Shown here: positions 33,030 to 37,551 of the stretch, in pieces
Numbering within the stretch: position 1 is the first letter of the stretch
How the letters are laid out: the number at the start of each line of letters is the position of its first letter
DNA from: Clostridiales bacterium
Lineage (GTDB): Bacteria; Bacillota; Clostridia; Lachnospirales; Lachnospiraceae
Reading direction: 5' to 3'
Length of the DNA: 38,929 bases
NCBI GenBank assembly: GCA_020859985.1
Contig: JAJBVD010000019.1
Location: 1 to 38,929 of the forward strand
Notes under the pieces: model-generated
Databases searched by the model: none
What the model was told of the DNA's origin: nothing
The model's input: the letters and a program-made list of their open reading frames with translations, nothing else
Position numbers and translations under genes: made by a program

Positions 33030-33050
33030 AGGAAAGGAGGAACCCCGAAA

Positions 33051-33476
33051 ATGTATAACGCTACAAAATGGCTCGATCAGGTGGAGGACGCCGACACCGG
33101 CGAGGTGATCCAGGAAGGCACCGACCAGAGCGCCGCACACTTCAACAACATGGAGGAAGGGATCAGCGACAGCGACCTCGCCGCCCGCCTCATGCTCCTG
33201 ACACTGAGCCGGACGATCGACGAGGTAGACACCGAAGTGCAGACGGTAACGCTCACCAACTCGCTGAGCTACCCGTTCAACAACTCGGCAACCACCGTCT
33301 CGCTGGAGACGGCCAGGAACGACACCAGCTACACCGTGGAGGCCACCGTCGGCGACCACGAGGGCTGCGTCGGGGACGTGACCGTGTACGATCAGGCCCT
33401 GAACGGCTTCAAGATAAAATTCGACGGCAGCGCCACGAGCGCCACCATCACGCTGAGAATTAAAGGAGGTTTGTAA
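33051..33476 (+). CDS. Distal tail / fibre-like protein, unknown
   Basis: A 141-residue protein. The N-terminus (MYNATKWLDQVEDADTGEVIQEGTDQSAAHFNNMEEGI) resembles the start of many Clostridia phage tail fibre proteins. The C-terminal half is beta-rich (QTVTLTNSLSYPFNNSATTV, SATSATITLRIKGGL) like a small fibre head or an adaptor. AAAGGAGG lies upstream. The adjacent genes make a tail-tip cassette with the DGR target. Confidence 0.6.
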   Translation: MYNATKWLDQVEDADTGEVIQEGTDQSAAHFNNMEEGISDSDLAARLMLLTLSRTIDEVDTEVQTVTLTNSLSYPFNNSATTVSLETARNDTSYTVEATVGDHEGCVGDVTVYDQALNGFKIKFDGSATSATITLRIKGGL

Positions 33477-33478
33477 TC

Positions 33479-33814
33479 ATGGCAAACAGCGTCAAAGTTA
33501 TTGAAAAGAACACCGGCGAGAAGATCCAGTGGGAGCAGGACGGCTACTACCTGAGCTTCGACGACGGGGCCCTGGCCATTAAGGCCACGAAATACCAGCT
33601 CGACAACGAGAACACGGTGGATATCTGCCGAAACAAGCAGGGCAACCTCGTGATCGGCGTCCCTGAGAACGGCCGCTATGTGGCCCAGGTGACGATCCCG
33701 GCCGCGACCTACACCACCGAAACCACCGGAGAAGGCGAGGACGCCACCCAGACGAGGACGAAGGACGACCTCGACATGGGCGACGTGACGCTCACCCTCT
33801 GGAGCATTGAATAA
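33479..33814 (+). CDS. Small tail-tip cassette protein, unknown
   Basis: A 111-residue protein only two bases after the previous stop, with AAAGGAGG upstream. It is beta-rich (VIEKNTGEKIQWEQDGYYLSF, LVIGVPENGRYVAQVTIP) with an acidic Thr-rich loop. No family is recognised. It directly precedes the DGR target gene and may bridge it to the fibre. Confidence 0.55.
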   Translation: MANSVKVIEKNTGEKIQWEQDGYYLSFDDGALAIKATKYQLDNENTVDICRNKQGNLVIGVPENGRYVAQVTIPAATYTTETTGEGEDATQTRTKDDLDMGDVTLTLWSIE

Positions 33815-33839
33815 ACAGCCATAGAAAGGAGACAACATC

Positions 33840-34922
33840 ATGGCAAATTTTGATCTTTCCAGTCTGGCACTGAAAGCAGTGTGCCCGAACAACTCAATTT
33901 TTACGGACGACACCGACCTGCCCTCCGTCATGGTTTACATTCCGAAGTTTAAGAACTCCGACGTGCTGACCGGCGGGGACGACAGCACCCACCCGGCCTT
34001 CATTGTGAACGGCTCGGAGATTGACGGCTTCTACTACTCCAAGTACCAGAACATGTGCTACAACAGCGTGGCCTACAGTCTGCCGGGCGAGGATCCGCAG
34101 GCTTCGATCAACTTCGAGACGGCGATCTCGCGCTGCGAAGCCAAGGGCAACGGCTGGCACCTCTCCACCAACGCAGAGTGGGCCGCGATCGCTCTCTGGT
34201 GCAAAGCGAACGGCTTCCTCCCGTATGGCAACAACAACTACGGCAAGGACACCAGGGAGAGCAATTACAAGGCGATCCCGTCTTATACGGACAGTAGCGG
34301 GAACACCTGCCGAGTGGCAACCGGCACCGGCCCGCTCACCTGGAGCCACGACGGCACACCGTCCGGGATCTGGGATCTGAACGGTAACGTCCGGGAATGG
34401 CAGGGCGGCATCCGTCTTGTATACGGCGAGCTCCAGATCCTCGAAAACAACAACGCGGCGGATCCGGACAACCCGCAGAACTCCACAAGCACATGCTGGA
34501 TGGCGATCGACGCCAGCACCGGCGAGCTGATCACTCCGGACGGCTTCGGCACGACTTCCGGCTCCGTGAAGCTGGATTATATCAGCAGCAAGTGGACGTA
34601 CTCCACCGCGATCACCGACGCGTCCGACACCTCACGCTCCTGCCTGTTTGATAACGTGACCTACGACGACACGATCGGCGACGACACCCTGGTGCTGCTG
34701 CGTGCCCTGGCTCTCCTGCCTGACTCCGACGCGGCCGCCGCTGACTACGAGGGCGACTACATGTGGTGGAATAACGCCGCAGCAGAGCGCTGCGTCTATC
34801 GCGGGGGCCACTGGGGCAACGGCCCGTACGCAGGCGTGTTCTCCCTGAGCGGCAGCAACGCCCGCTCCTTTTCCAGCACGAGCATCGGCTTCCGCTCCGC
34901 TTATATTCCGGAAATCGGGTAA
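33840..34922 (+). CDS. DGR-diversified tail-tip protein (FGE/C-type-lectin fold)
   Basis: A 360-residue receptor-binding candidate. After a ~30-residue lead, residues ~30-350 follow the formylglycine-generating-enzyme-sulfatase form of the C-type lectin fold: FYYSKYQN, ISRCEAKGNGWHLSTNAEWAAIALW, DLNGNVREWQGG and the C-terminal RCVYRGGHWGNG leading to IGFRSA. This fold is the commonest scaffold for DGR variable proteins. The last ~38 codons are the VR. Ten codons differ from the template (residues 324, 326, 329, 330, 335, 337, 339, 344, 346, 348), all on the expected ligand-binding face of the fold. It has AAAGGAG upstream and probably displays on the distal tail to bind the host surface. Confidence 0.92.
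   Translation: MANFDLSSLALKAVCPNNSIFTDDTDLPSVMVYIPKFKNSDVLTGGDDSTHPAFIVNGSEIDGFYYSKYQNMCYNSVAYSLPGEDPQASINFETAISRCEAKGNGWHLSTNAEWAAIALWCKANGFLPYGNNNYGKDTRESNYKAIPSYTDSSGNTCRVATGTGPLTWSHDGTPSGIWDLNGNVREWQGGIRLVYGELQILENNNAADPDNPQNSTSTCWMAIDASTGELITPDGFGTTSGSVKLDYISSKWTYSTAITDASDTSRSCLFDNVTYDDTIGDDTLVLLRALALLPDSDAAAADYEGDYMWWNNAAAERCVYRGGHWGNGPYAGVFSLSGSNARSFSSTSIGFRSAYIPEIG
34787..34901 (+). repeat. DGR variable repeat (VR)
   Basis: 115 bp aligning without gaps to the TR 584 bp downstream. The 5' 22 bp and the 3' 19 bp are identical between copies. The 12 mismatches lie at 34809, 34815, 34816, 34824, 34827, 34843, 34849, 34855, 34869, 34870, 34876 and 34882; every one is A in TR (changed to C three times, G six times, T three times). 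The identical 3' end is the probable initiation-of-mutagenic-homing site. Confidence 0.97.
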
Positions 34923-34944
34923 TCTGGCAATCTGAAAATCTGGC
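34921..34944 (+). repeat. Three tandem 8-bp repeats just 3' of the VR gene
   Basis: AATCTGGC, AATCTGAA, AATCTGGC in exact tandem, beginning at the stop codon of the variable gene and ending just before a 10-bp hairpin. This short spacer shows no coding sequence. Confidence 0.75.
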
Positions 34945-34946
34945 AC

Positions 34947-34972
34947 GAGGGGCGGCTCCAACGCCGTCCCTC
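34947..34972 (+). other. Hairpin/cruciform candidate downstream of VR
   Basis: GAGGGGCGGC (34947-34956) pairs with GCCGTCCCTC (34963-34972), 10 bp with one G-U/G-T, loop of six. Some DGRs need a hairpin or cruciform just 3' of VR for homing; this one is 45 bp away, further than in BPP-1. No T-run follows, so it is not an obvious terminator. Confidence 0.6.
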
Positions 34973-34993
34973 TACCATGGCAAGGAGTAGAAC

Positions 34994-35338
34994 ATGGATA
35001 ACCTACAACTGCGGCAGCGTATCACCAGGAGCATGATCCGGGTGAATGAACGCACCGCCAACATGAGAAAGCCGGAGAAATTCGAGTACCGCAGCCGCCT
35101 GACAGCAGCCTACCTGGATATGCTGGAGCTCTGCATTGAGGCCAACCGCTCACGCGGCCAACGGAGGACAACCCTCCAGAACCGCATGGACGTGAAGCTG
35201 GACGTGCTGCGGACTCTGATCGACACGGCAGTCTCTTCGGAGGATCGTCTGATCTCTCCGGGGCTCCACGAAGTATGGAGCAAAGAGCTGAACGAAATCG
35301 GGCGTATGCTCGGCGGCTGGATCAAGTCGGACGAGTAG
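34994..35338 (+). CDS. avd: Avd, DGR accessory variability determinant
   Basis: A 114-residue basic, all-helical protein resembling the Avd/23S-rRNA-IVP four-helix bundle: LRQRITRSMIRVNERTANM, then YRSRLTAAYLDMLELCIEANRS, MDVKLDVLRTLIDTAVSS and WSKELNEIGRMLGGWIKSDE as four helices. Avd forms a pentamer that binds the RT and template RNA and is needed for adenine mutagenesis. It lies between VR and TR, the classic position. AAGGAG precedes the ATG. Family identity rests on length, helix pattern, basic charge and synteny. Confidence 0.88.
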   Translation: MDNLQLRQRITRSMIRVNERTANMRKPEKFEYRSRLTAAYLDMLELCIEANRSRGQRRTTLQNRMDVKLDVLRTLIDTAVSSEDRLISPGLHEVWSKELNEIGRMLGGWIKSDE

Positions 35339-35370
35339 AAACCCGTGGGGAATATGTCGAAAAAAAGGAG

Positions 35371-35485
35371 GCGCTGCGTCTATCGCGGGGGCAACTGGAA
35401 CAACGGCACGAACGCAGGCGTGTTCTACCTGAACGGCAACAACGCCCGCTCCAATTCCAACACGAACATCGGCTTCCGCTCCGCT
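35371..35485 (+). repeat. DGR template repeat (TR)
   Basis: 115 bp, the donor of the VR. It contains 26 adenines, many at the first two positions of AAC/AAT codons in the VR reading frame (NWNNGTN, YLNGNN, SNSNTN), which permits wide amino-acid change while avoiding stops. 12 of the 26 adenines are altered in VR, and none of the 89 non-adenines. The frame through TR can be read but is interrupted downstream. Confidence 0.97.
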
Positions 35486-35580
35486 CTTGCTTTATTCGTA
35501 AATATCCTGCGGGCCAAGGCTCAGCAGGGACAACAAAGCAAAAGGGACGTATTTCCCGGCTGACAAAGTCAAAGATGAAC

Positions 35581-35622
35581 GCCCGTGCGGCTCGCTGGTG
35601 GAGGCCACCAGGAGCGGCGGGC
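35581..35622 (+). other. Stable hairpin in the TR-RT spacer
   Basis: GCCCG/CGGGC at the base, a small internal loop, GCTC/GAGC, a bulged G, then CTGGTGG/CCACCAG (35595-35601/35605-35611) capped by AGG. About 16 pairs in all, starting 96 bp after TR; a likely structural part of the template RNA. Confidence 0.65.
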
Positions 35623-35702
35623 AAACCGCGCAGGCTGGCCGTTCCCTGCATGGGTGAAGGACAACCGGCACACTGCGGAGCGGCGTCCACAGCTTCGGCC
35701 GG

Positions 35703-35737
35703 TGGCCCAAGGAGTGTCACACGCGGGCCAATTTTTT
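35703..35737 (+). terminator. Intrinsic terminator between TR and RT
   Basis: TGGCCC (35703-35708) pairs with GGGCCA (35725-35730), with an inner GTG/CAC pair in the loop, and T6 follows at 35732-35737. It would end the template RNA and lower RT expression. Confidence 0.6.
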
Positions 35738-35759
35738 GAATTTTGGAGGAAGCAAAGGC

Positions 35760-36731
35760 ATGAACGAGGAACACCAAGGCACACTCCTGGAGCGCATTTA
35801 CTCCTGGGAGAACCTGCTGGAAGCGTACCACGAGGCCGCACGCGACAAGTGGTATCGCAACGACGTGACAGCCTTCGCCGCCCGCCTGGAGGAAAACCTG
35901 ATCAGCATACAGAACGACCTCATGTGGCGCACCTACACCGTGGGACGCTATCGCCAATTCTATGTAACAGAGCCGAAGAAACGGCTCGTCATGGCGCTGG
36001 GCTTCCGGGATCGCGTCGTGCAGTGGGCCATATATCGGCAAATAAACCAGGAACTCGACAACGGCATGATCTACCACAGCTACGGCTGCCGGGTAGAGAA
36101 AGGAACCACAAGGGCGGCCGACCGGCTGCAATACTGGTGCACCCTGGTGGATCGCAAGCCTGAGCGCTGGCACTACTTAAAACTGGATATTTCAAAATAT
36201 TTTTACCGGGTAGATCACGAAGTGCTGCTCGGTATTTTACGGCGTAAATATCCGGACGAGGACGGCCTGCTCTGGCTCATGGAAACGATCATAAACTGCG
36301 ACCACACGCCCTTCGGGCTGCCGCCTGGGAAAAGCGCCGACGAGGTGCCGCCGTCTGAGCGGCTCTTCGAGGTGGGTATGCCGATCGGAAATCTCACCAG
36401 CCAACTGCTGGCGAACGTCTGCCTCAATGAGCTGGATCAGTATATAAAGCACGAGCTCAAATGCCATTTTTACGTCCGATACATGGACGACATGGTGCTG
36501 CTGGCCGAAGAGGCCGCAACGCCGAACGAGTGGCGGGTGCTGATCGAGGACTACCTGAACCGGATCCTTCACCTGGAACTAAACAGCAAGACCACGATCG
36601 GCCTCGTATGTCGTGGGATCACGTTCGTGGGCTGCCGGATCTATCCGGGCTACCGGAAACCGACACCCAACACCGTGCGCAAAATGAAGGCGCGTATGCG
36701 CTACATTGCCAAGGAATACGAGGCGGCCTGA
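35760..36731 (+). CDS. DGR reverse transcriptase (zero frame, C-terminus frameshifted)
   Basis: A 323-residue RT. ATG 35760 with GGAGGA nine bases upstream is preferred to the TTG at 35736, which lies in the terminator T-run. Motifs in order: FYVTEPKKRLVMALGFRDRVVQ (~67-88), LKLDISKYF with Asp 143, the DGR-specific MPIGNLTSQ (207-215), YVRYMDDM with catalytic Asp 243-244, and TFVGCRIYPGYRKP. IGNLTSQ in place of the usual QGxxxSP marks the DGR group. The frame ends at TGA 36729-36731, but homologous thumb sequence continues in the -1 frame. It copies TR RNA into adenine-mutagenised cDNA for replacement of VR. Confidence 0.93.
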   Translation: MNEEHQGTLLERIYSWENLLEAYHEAARDKWYRNDVTAFAARLEENLISIQNDLMWRTYTVGRYRQFYVTEPKKRLVMALGFRDRVVQWAIYRQINQELDNGMIYHSYGCRVEKGTTRAADRLQYWCTLVDRKPERWHYLKLDISKYFYRVDHEVLLGILRRKYPDEDGLLWLMETIINCDHTPFGLPPGKSADEVPPSERLFEVGMPIGNLTSQLLANVCLNELDQYIKHELKCHFYVRYMDDMVLLAEEAATPNEWRVLIEDYLNRILHLELNSKTTIGLVCRGITFVGCRIYPGYRKPTPNTVRKMKARMRYIAKEYEAA

Positions 36732-36886
36732 TCGACTTCGACGCCGTGGACGCTACCATGCAGAGCTACTTCGGTATGCTCGGCCATTGTGCGGCCTACG
36801 GGCTGAAAACGTGGATCAGCGAAAACATAATTTTTAAACGAGGGGACGGGGATCCGTCCGGGGAGGTGGAAACATGGACACAATAA
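36725..36886 (+). pseudogene. Out-of-frame C-terminal segment of the DGR RT
   Basis: In the -1 frame, directly overlapping the RT stop, the reading GLIDFDAVDATMQSYF then GMLGHCAAYGLKTWI runs to TAA 36884-36886. This pattern (SY-x-G-x2-x-HC-x2-YGL) is the thumb/C-terminal end of DGR RTs. One extra base near GCGGCC at 36724-36728 would restore a single ~375-residue protein. No canonical slippery heptamer is seen. It may be a natural mutation, a sequencing indel, recoding, or a split protein. Confidence 0.75.
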
Positions 36887-37236
36887 GCACAATTTTGATC
36901 GCCTGCGTACCGTCGGGGGTGACCGCTTTTTGCTTCTGGCTGATCGAGCAACGGATCCAGAAGCAGGGCAAGGCCAGGGAGGCCGAAGATCTCAAACGCC
37001 AGGAGGCTGAGGAAAAGCGGGAAAAGATCCGAGAGCAGCAGGAGCTTCTCCTGGTGCAAGGGGTAAACGCAGCGATCACGCTCGGCGAAGCAACCGCAAA
37101 GGCCGTCGAACGGATCCCCGACGCTCACTGCAACGGGGACATGCACGCGGCCCTGGAGTATGCCAGCAAGATCAAACACGAGCAGCGCGACTTCCTGACG
37201 CACCAGGGCGTGGAGAGTATCTACGACAACGACTGA
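36874..37236 (+). CDS. Membrane-anchored coiled-coil protein, lysis-region
   Basis: A 120-residue protein with an N-terminal hydrophobic helix (residues ~4-23, ISTILIACVPSGVTAFCFWL), a charged coiled coil (~25-60, rich in Glu, Lys, Gln, Arg) and a hydrophilic C-terminal part. GGGGAGGTGG precedes the ATG, which overlaps the RT fragment. Such proteins commonly precede holins in Gram-positive phages, but the function is unknown. It could be a holin regulator. Confidence 0.65.
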   Translation: MDTISTILIACVPSGVTAFCFWLIEQRIQKQGKAREAEDLKRQEAEEKREKIREQQELLLVQGVNAAITLGEATAKAVERIPDAHCNGDMHAALEYASKIKHEQRDFLTHQGVESIYDND

Positions 37237-37249
37237 GGGAGGCAATGAC

Positions 37250-37534
37250 ATGAAGAAAAAGCAGGAGAAAAAAATCAGCTTCATGGACACGGCGCTCGTG
37301 CTCATGGCGGTGGCTGCCGTCGTGTTCACGCTGAAAATGATCCAGCTCTATGAGCTGACCGGGGCGATCCCGGACACGCTCGTGCAGTGTGTGTTCACAG
37401 CACTGACCGGTGAAGCCGGTTTTATGGCCGTAATCATGCGGCAAAAAATCAAGGAGCGCTCCCAGAATAAGGAGCAAAACCAGAAGGAACCCGAACCGGA
37501 TCCGGAAGGAGCCGGGGACGTTTCCAACGACTAA
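37250..37534 (+). CDS. Holin-like small membrane protein
   Basis: A 94-residue protein with a basic start (KKKQEKK), a hydrophobic helix at ~12-33 (TALVLMAVAAVVFTLKMIQL), a second weaker helix at ~42-62 (TLVQCVFTALTGEAGFMAVIM), and a charged Lys/Glu/Pro tail. This is the usual layout of class II holins and it lies directly upstream of the endolysin gene. GAGGGAGG is close before the ATG. Function is inferred from topology and position. Confidence 0.7.
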   Translation: MKKKQEKKISFMDTALVLMAVAAVVFTLKMIQLYELTGAIPDTLVQCVFTALTGEAGFMAVIMRQKIKERSQNKEQNQKEPEPDPEGAGDVSND

Positions 37535-37551
37535 GACCAAGGAGGGGTAAT

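Larger units (their letters stand above)
35339..35737 (+). ncRNA. DGR template RNA region (TR plus structured spacer)
   Basis: The 421-bp gap between avd and RT (35339-35759) holds the TR, then a 274-bp spacer that is not translated into anything recognisable. The spacer has a strong hairpin (35581-35622) and a terminator-like hairpin with T6 (35703-35737). In BPP-1 the functional RNA includes the avd 3' end, TR and about 140 bases of spacer that fold and bind RT-Avd. The exact ends here are inferred; the 5' end may lie inside avd. Confidence 0.65.

Noticed and set aside
33840-34922. Tail-tip protein as an active formylglycine-generating or sulfatase-modifying enzyme
   Set aside because: The fold matches, but the context (end of the tail module, VR at the C-terminus) fits a binding protein; enzymatic cysteines of FGE are not recognisable.
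33000-35338. A second variable repeat
   Set aside because: Looking through the neighbouring tail genes I found no other stretch matching the RCVYRGG to IGFRSA block of the TR.
35345-35563. A 72-codon open frame running through the template repeat
   Set aside because: It reads in the VR frame because TR is a copy of coding sequence. It has no convincing start site and no homologous continuation, and TR in DGRs is a noncoding RNA template.
35760-36731. RT as part of a group II intron or a retron
   Set aside because: There is no maturase/HNH domain and no intron domain V sequence, and the IGNLTSQ motif with TR/VR and avd neighbours is specific to DGRs.
36600-36731. Programmed -1 frameshift in the RT
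   Set aside because: I searched the segment before the stop for an X-XXY-YYZ heptamer in phase and found none, so recoding is less likely than an indel, though not excluded.
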